Origin: Pseudoips prasinana
Taxonomy: Eukaryota; Arthropoda; Insecta; Lepidoptera; Nolidae
Assembly (NCBI GenBank): GCA_951640165.1
Contig: OX621242.1
Location: 25,788,001 to 25,852,000 of the forward strand
Length of the DNA: 64,000 bases
Reading direction: 5' to 3'
Under the pieces are notes generated by a model, which was given only the letters and a program-made list of their open reading frames with translations, was not told where the DNA came from and did no database searches. This document shows positions 44,658 to 56,347 of this stretch, one piece after another (position 1 is the stretch's first letter; every line of letters starts with the position of its first letter). The translations under genes and the position numbers were made by a program.

Positions 44658-44728
44658 GCGCCAGGCTTCTTTTTACTCCCACATCTTCAAAGCAGCGTAT
44701 CGACTCGCTTGCCGAAAGGCTTGTTGCA
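44658..44728 (-). promoter_or_regulatory. 5' UTR part of the receptor exon, with a tiny upstream ORF
   Basis: A splice acceptor (CTTGTTTTCAG) at 44729-44739 indicates an upstream non-coding exon, so the transcription start lies elsewhere. Within the UTR an ATG-TGG-GAG-TAA minimal ORF (44684-44673) ends 15 nt before the main ATG and could dampen translation. Confidence 0.6.
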
Positions 44729-45530
44729 CCTGAAAACAAGCCAATTTTTATTTTAAAACGAAAAACTACTGTAATGGGGTAATGCACTTATTTGCAACAA
44801 TTTTGGATATTATAACGAAGTTAAATAGTATGTTTAATATACGTAACGAACTAAACTTATAGCTGACATTGAATTTGTATTGCAAAGAGTAACAATTTAC
44901 GCATGAAAAGGTTCATAATTTTTTGGTGTGCCTTGCTATTCTACAAATTTAAAAACTGCTTAGTACTATATCCAATGACTTCCAAATTCATAGATCACGT
45001 GGAAAAGGAATTACATTTTTCTAAACCCTTTCTATAAAACATGATAGCTGTTTAGTATGCGGTAGTATAATTGACAACATTTCATAATTTTAACGCATGT
45101 ATTATTACGTTATTTAAAAGTAAATCAAAAACTAGGGCACCGATATTTTTGCGATTTTCGAAATTATGTACTTTTCATTCATAATTTCAACTCTGAAATT
45201 CGATGTATTCTAAAAAGACGTAAACGCCAAATGACGTCATACATACGGTGGAATGGCCATACAAACTTTGCTTTACTGTCACCCGTCAAAAAAAAATTAA
45301 ATGTCACTGTCATGCCATTTATCACGCGTATTTGTCTACTGTGCTACAAACTTATCTGGCCCGGTGGCCAAAAGTAGAACTAATGACGCCAGTTTGAAAT
45401 GTCAATCCATGACATTCCTGCCATTGATTGTTTGTTGCGCGTATTTATTTTTCTCTTTGTGGTTTTTAATTGTGAAAAATGCCGAAAGCTTTAAAAATTG
45501 ATGCGGGGAACGTTATATTTATTATCCAGC

Positions 45531-45845
45531 CTAGAACTGAATCATCTGTCCCTTCCTCTTCTTGTCTCCTCCAAGCTCAAAGTGTTTGCAGCGCTTGAGT
45601 GCAACCTGTGACCTCACTTTGCAGTCGGCACATTCAAGACGGAGTACAATTTTCTTTGTGGTTTTCGCCTTCTTTTTGAAGATAGGCTTCGACTGACCAC
45701 CGTAACCCTGCTGTTTACGGTCGTAACGTCTCCTACCCTGGGCAGCGTGCCTTTCTTTAGATTTTTTGTACTGAGACACCTTGTGTACTTTGTGGACCTT
45801 GCATTTTTTGCAGTACGTCCTGCGCTGTTTGGGTACGTTCACCAT
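45531..45845 (-). CDS. RpL36A: Ribosomal protein L36A (L44/eL42), 104 aa, intronless
   Basis: Component of the 60S subunit near the E site. The protein starts [20 protein letters not shown], contains [13 protein letters not shown] and [20 protein letters not shown], and ends [19 protein letters not shown]; the zinc-binding Cys pairs (CKKC, CADC...C) are intact. The frame is open 10 codons further upstream, but MVNVPK is the conserved start. AATAAA lies about 11 nt after the stop. There are no introns and no poly(A) relic or target duplications. The preserved pyrimidine-rich start site (ACTTCCTTTG) argues for an expressed gene; a functional retrocopy remains possible. It lies 0.8 kb upstream of the receptor exon on the same strand, perhaps within its 5' intron. 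Confidence 0.92.
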   Translation of the reverse strand: MVNVPKQRRTYCKKCKVHKVHKVSQYKKSKERHAAQGRRRYDRKQQGYGGQSKPIFKKKAKTTKKIVLRLECADCKVRSQVALKRCKHFELGGDKKRKGQMIQF

Positions 45846-45879
45846 TTTGCCGTTCGTATAGCACGGTATCAACAAACGT

Positions 45880-45906
45880 CAAAGGAAGTATTGAATTATA
45901 TGAAGG
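45880..45906 (-). promoter_or_regulatory. Probable RpL36A start region (TCT/TOP-type)
   Basis: Minus strand TATAATTCAATACTTCCTTTG, about 35-60 nt upstream of the ATG, offers a C followed by a pyrimidine run, as at ribosomal protein gene start sites. Position inferred from sequence only. Confidence 0.45.
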
Positions 45907-46192
45907 AAGAATAACGCCTTCAGGCACCAATTATACCCTTCAATAAGTTGTATGAATGCGTAGCTGCTGCTACAGGTTAGTGTTGTCAGCTTCTGAAAAA
46001 ATACGAAATTCCCCCTCGCTCTTTAAATTAAAATACATTTTAAAATATTCATTATTTATTTAATTTTTGCTCTTTCCTTTGTAGGTGTCTGGGAGTGATG
46101 TGTAAGAAAACTTGTGAAAGAAAAAGAGCATGGTAGATAGAATTCTGAAATCCTATCATTCATTGCAGAAGCTTTTGATAAAATAATAGTCA

Positions 46193-46405
46193 ATGAATGG
46201 CAAAAGCATTGCAATAATGTACAAAAATATTGAAAATGTGTATCGAAAAAGGGATGGATACTTAGACGAGCCTTTCATCATTCATGGTAGTGATAGTGAA
46301 AGTGAAAGCAGTGATTGCGATAATGATGATGATGAAATGACTTCTGAATTAAACCATTCCGGTCACATAATAATACCTGGAGCATCTCCGTTAGAGAACA
46401 CTTAG
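46193..46405 (+). CDS. Hypothetical 70-aa acidic ORF
   Basis: Divergent from RpL36A. An acceptor-like ctctttcctttgtag lies at 46070-46084 and a donor-like cag|gttagtg near 45975, so a short spliced transcript is conceivable. Two in-frame stops (TAATAG) separate an 18-codon frame at 46130 from this one. The product has a DSESESSDCDNDDDE acidic run and no recognised domain. It could equally be a chance frame or an old transposon tail. Confidence 0.25.
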   Translation: MNGKSIAIMYKNIENVYRKRDGYLDEPFIIHGSDSESESSDCDNDDDEMTSELNHSGHIIIPGASPLENT

Positions 46406-47890
46406 CATACATTTTATGTAAATGATCATAATTATTGTATAAAAATATAAAGATGTTATAAAGATTAGTAATGACAGTATTTGTTTGCTTTTTAGTGAAG
46501 TAACATTTACGTTACAATGTGCATATTATTTTTACCCACTTTATTGCAAAAAATATTTACTAGCAACACTAAATGCGATAACAGCGACGCTGCCACCGGG
46601 TCAGAAAAGTTTGCGGGACTGTAGTTGTTTTGTCAAACTCGTTGGCGCCTAAACTTGATGACTTTTTTTAATGTTTTCAATTACAAATTAAATTAAATTC
46701 GTTAATATTAAATTCTTTTCAAGTGTTATTATCCTCATTCTATTTCATTAAGGCACCATGAAAGTTTCGAAATATATAACCCTGAGTGACAATTGACAAT
46801 TTGACATGTCTTGTTTGACATTAATGTCTTCGTTATAACATTGAAATGCTGCAAAGGGAACTACCTATCTCTTCCATCGTATAAGTGACGTGATAACATC
46901 TTTTTTTGTGTTATTTTTTTCCTCAGAAATGAAGAAATAAAAAAAATATATATTTGAAATTTGGATACGATACTAAAGAAATGGTATTTTTGTTTTAAGG
47001 CGGTGTCAGTTTTGAAATGTTGTCAATTAAAAAAAAATAAGTAGTATTTAGCCTAATAACTCAAAACTAATAAAACCCTTTTCACAATGGATTAGTCATA
47101 CCTAATTACTCAGGAACTAATAAAAGACTTTTCATAATAGGTTAGACAGTTGTATTAAACTAAATATCCACGACATCGGAATTAGTCTTAGTCGGTACGT
47201 GTCTGACATATTATCTACCCGCAGACAATTTTACGGGTGGCGTTTTCCCTGAATTAAATAAAAAAGAAGCTAGAAATGGTTCATGTAAATATAATATTCA
47301 CTGCATACAAACTTAGCTGACGCATGACGTGTGTCTAGAAAATAATTGGAATGTTTTTACTAATATTATAACTAGTTAAACTTACACGTACGTAAATATT
47401 TAAGAATATCTAACGATTAAAAACAGTGTTTTCTTTATGTGAAATACATTATTATTTACATTAATAATAAAAACCACAGTGTCTTCACCATTGCCTTACC
47501 TTCATAGCTGTTAAAATGAATTGAATAACTCTTAAATGTCCAATTAACAATTCAATGTAAGAACGCATCGTTTACGTTCACATTTTCAGGGTTTTAAGAC
47601 AACTTTGTCGTACGTAAGCGTTACAGAGGTTAATCATTAAGCGAGTTTCGTATACCGAAAGGCCACAGTGAGATTGTTTTGTTCATTCACGTGATTTGTG
47701 GCTACGCTTGTTCCCGAATTATTCAAGCCATTTAATAAACTTTGCACGTGGATCAACTGTAATCTCCTAGATAGATATATGTAATAATTAATCTTCTGGC
47801 TATACAACAAGTAATTGTAAGTATTTGCCATATATAATATCATGTTATTATTTTTAATATACATTTACGACATGCCCAAAATTACGGAAC
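46406..47890. other. No gene seen
   Basis: AT-rich. Two related blocks near 47045-47150 repeat 'aactaataaaa.ccttttca' about 60 bp apart. Nothing else was recognised. Confidence 0.45.
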
Positions 47891-47999
47891 AGAATGTATC
47901 ATTTTTGCGGAAGATATTTCATTAATTATAACAAAATATCATTTAGATGGTGTTTTGTTATAATTAATGAAATATCATCTGCAAAAATGATACAATTCT
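47891..47999. mobile_element. Hairpin MITE, about 109 bp
   Basis: Arms 47891-47936 and 47953-47999 (agaatgtatcatttttgc ..., with ttcattaattataacaaaa as the inner end) are inverted copies with a few differences and a 16-nt loop. Confidence 0.85.
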
Positions 48000-49936
48000 G
48001 GCACTTAAAGCCACGAAGATACTATTAATATAGTTGTATTAAAAATATTAATGTAGCTAGAAAATACTTAATTGCTTAATCGGTATAAAAATAAATAAAT
48101 AGCGGAAAACGGTTTATATGGTTAAAGTAAACACGGAAACGGGAAAACCATATATTAGTTTCGCAAAATTATAGAGGTAAATAATACTTGATGAAACTTG
48201 AGAAATAGTGTCTTGATAGACTAACAGACCTCCCGGAGAATGAAATGATCCCAAAAGGGTTCCGTTTTAACTTTAACTCTAAAACCGTTTTCACGATTAT
48301 TAGTTTTTGCACCGATTCTTTTTAAATTTCTTTGGGATTCGAACCTTGACTCTGGACGGTTACTGACAGGGAGAAGTATAAGAGAGTCATTATTTTTTAG
48401 TGGCGTTTTGTGCAACTGTCACTTACGTTCATATGTGAAACGTGGGCCTATCGTCCAATTGAATACGGGAGAGAGAATTTCATCGATACGAATGCATACA
48501 AAGGGTTATGACGAACGCTGGTGGTCGCTAATGGTCTGAAACTATTCGTATTTTTGTAAAACATTGCGACCTTAGTTTGGACGTTCAGTGAAAATAATAA
48601 TACCTCCCCACCTACAAAAAAGCGCGTGGATACGCAAGGCGTTTAATTTCATTACATTACCTTACTATTTATCTTTGACTTAAGTATAAAAGTATAAATG
48701 TAAGTGAATTAGCAGCAACAATACTAAATCTTGATACTCGGTATTAAGACAACCACGAAATACTCAAATATACAACTAGTACGCGATACTTAAACTATTA
48801 ATGGGTCGTGAACAAAGTAACTGACTACAATTGTTACGTAGGAACACAAATAAACAGATTTTGTGAAATTGAGAATGTTACACATTGTAAATTGTTGATG
48901 TAATAAAAATATTACAAACTACTGTCAAACAAAATAAATAATAAGGAGATAATACCCCCTACCTAAAAACATATGACTTCAGTACAAATCAAAGAGTATA
49001 GATAACTTGAAGACAAAGAAATGTCAGCAGAAATTACTTATCTCAAATAAATTATACATCAAATTAAAGTCTGGTGTCAGAATAAAGTAAACAATACATT
49101 AAAAATACCTGTGACACAATCGTGATCAACTTGATTTTTCGCAAACGTTACACCTACTCAGATAATATGTAGTAAAATTAAAATGTAATAAAACACGATA
49201 TTCTCTACCAAAAACTTACAATTGTTTGTTTGATATTATCGTACAATTTCATAAAACTATCGCAAGATGATGGATTAATTAAGAACAACGAAATGTTGAG
49301 CAGTTTATAACCTAAAAATGTGCCTGACAATTAATGTTGCTTACCAAATGTATCTTAAAATAATAACAATGTTCTAATAGCCGAATAGACACGCTACAAC
49401 TCCTATTCCGTGAGAAAGAAATTACAGAATTTATTTCAGCTTTTAATCAGAATTTCGTCAGAAATCTCAAATACTAAAACTATTCCTTCACCGAGTCTAA
49501 TAACTGAATAAAGTATCTGAAGATGAAAAAGATGTAACTGTAAACAGGAAGATTCTTGATACAGACTAAGATAAACATCTAATGGTTCGTCAAGACAAAC
49601 GCATAATAAAGTGAACAGTAAACATTATCAAGGAACAACGTGAAACAGTATACAGTAACATAGCTGCTAAAGTATTAATTAACGTTGCGTACAATAAGAG
49701 TCAAGTAGTACAGTCGGTGATACCGACCCTAGTTAAGAAATAATGAATTTAAAACTTTAAGGTTTATTTTCAATTGGTATGGATTTATCAGACTTGTGGT
49801 ACTTTTTAAACAAAAACATTTATAATACAGACACGTAAATTTGATCATTAAAACTTTTTGGCATTAGGGTTGTTAATAAGTCGTTATAATATTGGTGAAG
49901 TTGCAACGAATAGCTTATTTTAATAGAAACGGATAA
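48000..49936. other. No gene seen
   Basis: AT-rich intergenic sequence; all ORFs are short and unrecognised. Confidence 0.45.
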
Positions 49937-50005
49937 GTAGCTCTGGTCTAATGGTCCGTGTACAGGATTAAGCAAAACGTGATGCAGCTTCGAATCTCAC
50001 TATAG
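49937..50005 (+). repeat. tRNA-like sequence (SINE head?)
   Basis: A-box-like ctctggtctaatggtccgtg and a B-box-like gcttcgaatctcac at tRNA spacing. The arms pair poorly, so it is not called a tRNA gene. Confidence 0.4.
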
Positions 50006-50322
50006 ATATTATGTTGTTTTGTTTTCAATTTGGAATTTATTTGGTAAAATATATCTGACTTTAAACTTGTTAGACTTGCTTTAAAGTAAAGAATTATATA
50101 CAGACACACTCTTCAATTATTACATTTGTTAATTTGTAATATTTTCGCCTAACTTTTAATAAGTGGGTAGTTGAAAGACAAATGACATTTGAATATAAAA
50201 TAATATATATAGTTATGTAACATAGTATATTATTTTAATATAATATATTAAGTTACTAAAAATACAAAAAGTCAGTAAATATTACAGAAAAGTTTTAAAT
50301 GAAATGAAATTATTAAGTGATG

Positions 50323-50400
50323 CAGGATTTGAACCATAAACCACTGTGTAGTAAGTTCAATTTCACCCCCTCTAAACCAAACAATCCTGCTTGTTAAAGT
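50323..50400 (-). repeat. tRNA-like sequence, opposite strand
   Basis: Minus strand A-box-like tttggtttagagggggtg and B-box-like atggttcaaatcctgc. It faces the tRNA-like sequence at 49937-50005. Confidence 0.4.
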
Positions 50401-50934
50401 TTAAATTAACAACTGGTTCATATAACAAAACAGTACCTATTAAAATGTTTTACTACCCTAATGCAACGTATTAAAGATCAAATTGGCATAACTTGTTTGT
50501 TTGTCTTGAACCAGTCGCTCTAGTTCATTAAGGTCATATGTATCGGTTACCTACGGTTAATGGAGAAGGTTCAAACTCGTTTATCATTTAGTGGGTCAGA
50601 AGACACGTATAAGCGACTGTACTGTGTCTAAAAAAAATCAAGATTGTTAAAACTTTGGATTCTGTGAAACTTCACAGAATCCGCTCCTGGTCATTGGTAA
50701 TATAAAACATTCCTTTGTTTCGATTTTTGAAGACTTAGATTAATTTATTGTTCTGTTCCAGCCAATATTATCTAATTAAAGATTAGAGCATGCTCCCAAA
50801 CTATGATGCTTGCCAATTGGACTGACGCTCTCATGAATGTTTCTATTTCTAAAACACCATTTAGAAAGGAAAAAACATTGGCTGATCTATATTCCACAAG
50901 AGTTGATGACGAGAGATGTTTATATATATATATA

Positions 50935-51000
50935 TGCCTATAATAGGATGGCAAACGAGCAAGTGGGTCACCTGATGGTAAGTGATCACTGCCACCCATG
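50935..51000 (+). repeat. Dispersed lepidopteran repeat fragment
   Basis: 'ataggatggcaaacgagcaa', 'gtgggtcacctgatggtaag' and 'tgatcactgccacccatg' form a unit commonly seen in Lepidoptera, probably from a transposon end. A reverse fragment is at 1850-1910. Confidence 0.6.
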
Positions 51001-51109
51001 TTCTTGTGTGATTGAGATATTTTATGAAATATCCCTGAAGATTCGAAGAATCTACTTCAGAAAGTATTTCTTGAGATATGTTTTCGTTTTATTTAGTTTA
51101 AAATAATAA

Positions 51110-52335
51110 TTTACAGGATGTGCTGACTACTTATAGATATTTATATTAACTATTGTTCTCTATAAACTGCAGTCAGGAAGGCGGAGAAATCAGTACAAAT
51201 AAAAATACTATACAAAGCGTTATGTCTTGACAGGACCGCTGATGGCATGTTGAGGAGATGACGGATGTGATATCAATAATATATATGCTAATATGCTATT
51301 AATACACCTTACCTATATGAGTTATAATTACAGAAATTGATTAATTTGCTATTCTCTACAAACGAGGAACGAAATGACAATTGACACAATTTTATAGGAA
51401 AAAGTCTTGTGTAGTAACGAAACTATGTGGCGTATCATAACGGTCGGTATATCAAAATATTCTGGAGTGACATATTATATGTATAAGCTTAAAGTGGCTA
51501 GGAAATGTTAAAAATAAAGTTAAATAACATACTGCCGTTTCATACAATGAAAGTCCATTGTGATTTTATTTCTGTAAAAAGTACTGCATTTGTGAGCTTG
51601 GCCAGTATAAGTGTATATTAATATGTGTTAAACAAAATTTCATTATTTCAGTATAATAAGAATTATATTAAAATGATTCCAAAATGAAGTTATCCTTATC
51701 ACAGCAGATTATTTGCATTGACATAATTTCATAAGCCACAAATACGTGACAAACTATTGCAATCTTTATACACAAGTCACGTTCACGTCTTATGTCCTTT
51801 ACTTCATTCATTCCTCTCATATTTATTGCGTTCTGGCAAATATAAAGCAAGTTTGGTATTGCTTGCAATTACTATTAATAACTTAATTAATGGCGTGAAA
51901 GTAGTAAATTAACGAAAGTATTAAAATACTCTGTCCGTTCATTTATAACCTCTGACGGTTACTGCAAGAGTTTGTTATTATAGCACTCATCGTTTTACAT
52001 TATCAGTTATGGCACATGAAAAATAAAAACAAATAAAATTGATTGACTTTCTAATGATATGGCGTTTTAATTCGTTATTAAGGCTTAATAATAAAATATT
52101 ATTTTCACTATTAAAACGTTAAAGCGACTACATTTTGTGGGAACAATACTGTAAAGTACCTAATACAGAATTGTTCACACAAATGTTTGACATTTTATCC
52201 GCCATTTAGTTGAAACTTCGTTTATTTAGTCGATGTTTTAATTATTATTACCTATGAAATTTCCGATTTAAGAACGTTAAGTGTGAAATTATTTCACTGG
52301 TTTGCCGTGTGGTATTTTGGCCCAGAAAGATTAAC
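51110..52335. other. No gene seen
   Basis: AT-rich, with no recognised element or conserved ORF. Confidence 0.45.
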
Positions 52336-52339
52336 AGGC

Positions 52340-52525
52340 CCCCCCCATACCAACCCGTGGGTGTCGTATAAGGCAACTACGGGATAAACCAACCTAACAG
52401 AACCGCGGTCGCCAACTCGCATGCTAAGCGCGGTGATCACGGCATACTCGTCCAAACGGCAACGTTATAAAAACCTTTGGGATAGGCCCATTATCCAGCA
52501 GTGGAGAATATCAGGCTGATGATGT
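52340..52525 (+). repeat. LINE 3'-end fragment
   Basis: 'ccataccaacccgtgggtgt', 'gtataaggcaactacgggat', 'ggcccattatccagcagtgg' and a gatgatgtga end. Same tail type as 14710-14930. Confidence 0.7.
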
Positions 52526-52805
52526 GATTGTGAAAGTTAATTATATTTATAGCTATTACATTTATTTCAATAATACCAAATTCTTCATTTTAAACGCAAA
52601 AGCATACTATCTATAAATAAATTTATGACCCCTTCATTTAAGCCTTTCATAATATCAGTTATCAGTTCTTACCTTACCCTTTCTATCTAAAAAACCAACC
52701 AAATTTCAGCTACATACGTAATGACTGTAGTTTTTACACACATCAGAAAAGTTTAAGCAACAGTCATCATTGTTAAATATATAAAGAAATATTTTGCGAC
52801 TACTA

Positions 52806-53030
52806 ACACGCTGATCCCAAACTAGGCAAAGCCTGAACAATGGATTCTAGATACCATTACTACCTACTTATATATTTTTAATTGCATACATAATAAAGAT
52901 AAATAACACCCAGACTCAGAACAAACTAAAGTGCTTATAACACATAAAAGATTTGCTCTGGGCGGGGATCGAACCCACGACCTCTAGCTTAACCATCCGG
53001 TGCATTACCCACTACATCAACAGGCCAGTC
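52806..53030 (-). repeat. tRNA-derived SINE, family B
   Basis: Minus strand B box gtgggttcgatccccgccca, 'ttctgagtctgggtg' in the middle, and tail 'caggctttgcctagtttggg'. Confidence 0.8.
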
Positions 53031-53639
53031 AAATTGTAACAAACTTTGATTCATTTATACCTATTATATTTTTGCTTTACAAAGTTAGTATGTAAACCTT
53101 TTTGTTACAAAACTCATACTGGCAGGTTCTAAACAAAAAGTTGCTGTTATTTTTAAATAAAATCGAATGCAATTATATGAATTCTATTGTTTTTTTTTCC
53201 TGCAAGATTCTTAAAAAGAATTAAGCATTCGATTTGAATTAAACCATTAATTTTTTCATTGTTCATTTCCTGAATTTAGAGTTAATTTATGAAAGATATC
53301 AAAGAGCGAATGGTTTCTGTTTTAAAAAACGTGGTTGCGAGTTATGTATGAGTATTGTTGTCATCATTACTATAAAGTCATACATAATTATGCTGAAATC
53401 TTGCTACCTGGACTCAACGTAATATGATGTGCACCTTGTGGTTTTATCTGTTTATTGAGACAGAAAATCGTGTAATATAAGGTATTGGTCGCCCGCGTAG
53501 TGCAAATCAGAGCCTCACGTTACGTACGTACGTACGTACGTATTTTCATAAGTGTATTCAAGTGAGAAGATCGCTGGATCAGGGGTGAGTAATAAAAGAA
53601 TTCGGTTAAAAGATTATTCAATTATTTCCTTTGATCGAA

Positions 53640-53895
53640 TGTTCTTACTATTATTATTTTGGCGAGAGCAAGTATGGTGTTCGTGGTCGCCACTCACCTT
53701 TCTTCCCCAGCGGCCGTCATTTTCTACCAGATATGTTCCCTGCTCATTGCCACGTTAGCTTGGTAATTCTTCGGGCTATGCCACTTACTTTGGTTCGCCT
53801 GCTGTTTTGATCTCGCAGGGAAATTCCCAGCATAATCCTCTCCATTACTCTTTGGGTGGCAACCACGAACGTTATGCGCTTGGAACATATACAAT
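53640..53895 (-). pseudogene. RTE-like LINE ORF2 C-terminal remnant
   Basis: Minus strand reads VVATQRVMERIMLGISLRDQ, then IARRITKLTWQ and GRWGRKV. These match the conserved tail TQRAMERAMLGVSLRD..., with substitutions and a deletion after the KLTWQ stretch. Confidence 0.8.
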
Positions 53896-54420
53896 ACCGA
53901 TTTGTAAGCACTATTTTAAAGGTAATGTGAAACGGTAGGTACATTTTTTTTATCAAAGTCACAATACTTGAACCTTGTGTACCTACTGAAATTATTAAAA
54001 TGTACACTGCTGCGTGAGTTTCAATTTTCATAATGGCCACATTTATTTAATATAAGCCCATTTTAAAAAATGGGAATTTGGCACATACATTATTATCTCG
54101 TCACCATTCTACATTTTTTTTATTATAAACATGGTTTATTTGTCTCGTGAAAATTGATAGAAGGCTTTGCTTAAGAACAACATAAATGTTTAAATAAAAC
54201 TTTGAAAGAGCTGAAGTACTAGGCTCTAAACACGTGTTACAAAACAGGTATTCCCCAATTTCACAAGTCGCACGAGAAGTTAACAAGTCTATTAGTACTT
54301 TGATCTCAATTATTAACCACGCGCAATATATAAACTACTTGAATTTTGTCCTATGTAACATTACTATTCATTTTAAAATATTCTTAATTAACCTGTTTCG
54401 TGTACTATTATCAAATTATT

Positions 54421-54775
54421 TTGACCGTCTCATCGAGCGGTAGCGTGTTCAACCGCAGACAATGAAGTCCTGAGTACATATCCCAGCTCAGATCAATAAC
54501 TGATTTTGGGATCTTTCTGTTAAGAAAATTTATGAGTATCAGGCCGAAGTCAGAGAGTTGGTTGTATCACAACCCCGTACCTCGGAGACGGCACAAAAAA
54601 GCCGTAGGTCATGTACCCTAGCTCGTTCGGGTATTCACTCTCTAGTCGACCCATCGTATCTTGAGAGTGATGAAAAAAGCGTCCCTGTGTTTGCGCACAC
54701 ACTTGTGTACTATAATATGTCTCGCGCAGTTGCCCTGTCTCCATTGAGACTGGCCGCCGTGACCGAAATACAAAC
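54421..54775 (+). repeat. tRNA-derived SINE, family C, diverged copy
   Basis: Collinear with 13240-13610: 'gagcggtagcgtgttcaacc', 'aaccccgtacctcggaga', 'gcgcacacacttgtgtacta', 'taatatgtctcgcgcagttg'. The B box (gagtacatatccc) is degraded. Confidence 0.85.
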
Positions 54776-55167
54776 AGAAGTAAATTATCAAATTCTTCCA
54801 TTAACAACCTGTAATATGCGTTACATTTTCAGTTGGTGTAATTAGTACGAAATAATTTTAGTCAAGGAATTTCTTCCAGTTGAGGAATTATTGTAATCAT
54901 AAACGAGCATTGGTAGTAAATTGAAGTCAATCGATTAAATCCGTGCACGAGGACTCTTACCTAAGGCCTTTTATAGGTCTTTATATTAAAACTATTTCAA
55001 TATTTCCTTAGGATATTATTTACCTTTGGCAAAAAGTAGAAAGGCTACAAGGCATGAACTCTTTCAAAACCTTTTCAACCATAACAATAGGTAATACTTT
55101 AGGCCTCGGAATTGTAGAATCGGATCTGTGTATAAATTATTGCCACTGCTAGTTTTAGGCTTTAAAA

Positions 55168-55794
55168 ACCGGCAAAGTGCGAGTTGGACCCGCCCATGAA
55201 GGATTCCGTAGCAGCAAGTATTTCAGTTGATTAAATGAAAGCAAATTGTAGTTTACGATATATAACGTATTAAAAAAAAAACTACTTGCTAGATCTCGTT
55301 CAAACTAATTTCCGTTGTTAGTTTACATGGTAATGTACATCATATATATTTATAAGTTTTATCATTCTCTTAGTTTAGAGGTTACGGGGGGGGGGGGGGG
55401 AGGGGGGGGGGAGGGGGGGGGGAGGGGGGGCACTCATTTTACCACTTTGGAAGTGTATCTCGCACAATCCATTCAGTTTAGAAAAACATGATATTAGAAA
55501 CCTCAATATAATTTTTAAAGACCTATCCATAGAAACGCCACATGTGTGGTTACGATGAAAAAAAAATTAGTTTCAGTTCTATGTATGGGGACTCCCCAGA
55601 ATTATTGTTCTTTTTCTATTTTTATGTAAAAATCTGAATGCGGTTCACAGAATACATCTACTTGCCAAGTTTCAACAGGACAGCTCTTATAGTTTCAGAA
55701 AAAAGTGGCTGTGACATACCGACGGACAGACAGACAGACATGACAAATCTATAAGGGTTCCGTTTTTTGCCATTTGCCTACGGAACCCTAAAAA
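55168..55794. mobile_element. About 600-bp non-coding arthropod-type repeat with inverted ends
   Basis: Begins with 'ccggcaaagtgcgagttgga' and gattccgta, and ends with tacggaaccctaaaaa, the ends being inverted (agg.ttccgta). Internal blocks 'ctagatctcgttcaaactaa', 'ttttaccactttggaagtgt', 'atacatctacttgccaagtt' and 'gacggacagacagacaga' belong to a repeat I recall from many insect genomes. There is no ORF. An interrupted G tract lies at 55386-55430. Confidence 0.75.
55386..55430 (+). repeat. Interrupted poly-G tract
   Basis: A 45-nt run of G broken by three single A's, inside the repeat at 55168-55794; potential G-quadruplex former. Confidence 0.95.
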
Positions 55795-56060
55795 TCCCTC
55801 TTGTATAAGTTTATATATAGTTTAGCAAGCATACATGATTTGCTACCAATTTCATTAGATTCGTAATGAGTTTCTGGCACCTTGACATACTGATTCTCAA
55901 AATTAGTGCGGTGCCAACACATATACCCCTACATAGGCGGCACTGGTTATTTTTTTATTTAAGCCACATCTTACCGGCAAATACACCGCACAGAACATCA
56001 ATTATTAGAATCCTTTGTAAACTTAATGTTTCACATACATTTAGATTTAAAACCTTATTC

Positions 56061-56272
56061 TTTTTTTTTAATACAACGCCTGCATTAGGGTATCTAATCC
56101 CTGTGTCGCACACTACTTTACAAACATGTAATAGACGGACACAAATTACATCCAGACTCAGAACAACTATTTATGGGACACACAAATAGTTGTCCGGCGC
56201 GGGACTTGAACCCGCGACGCAAAGCGCCGAGGCGACTGTCTTAGCCGCTGCGCCACACGTGCAGTCAAGTCA
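56061..56272 (-). repeat. tRNA-derived SINE, family A
   Basis: Minus strand head cacgtgtggcgcagcggcta (A-box region) and cgcgggttcaagtcccgcgc (B box), then 'caactatttgtgtgtcccat' and 'ctgagtctggatgtaatttg', with an A tail at 56062-56070. Confidence 0.9.
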
Positions 56273-56347
56273 AGTCTTAAGCCAGCAAATGGGCCGTGGG
56301 TGAACTTTGGACAAGCCTGACAGAAACACCGTATAAGGAAATATTGT

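Noticed and set aside
45301..45501. Plus-strand ORF downstream of RpL36A as a gene start
   Set aside because: Although the region has promoter-like 'gtcactgtcatg' motifs, no splice donor or conserved protein follows.
45846..45875. Ten-codon N-terminal extension of RpL36A
   Set aside because: The ribosomal protein family starts at MVNVPK; the extra codons are 5' UTR that happens to be open and lie close to the inferred start site.
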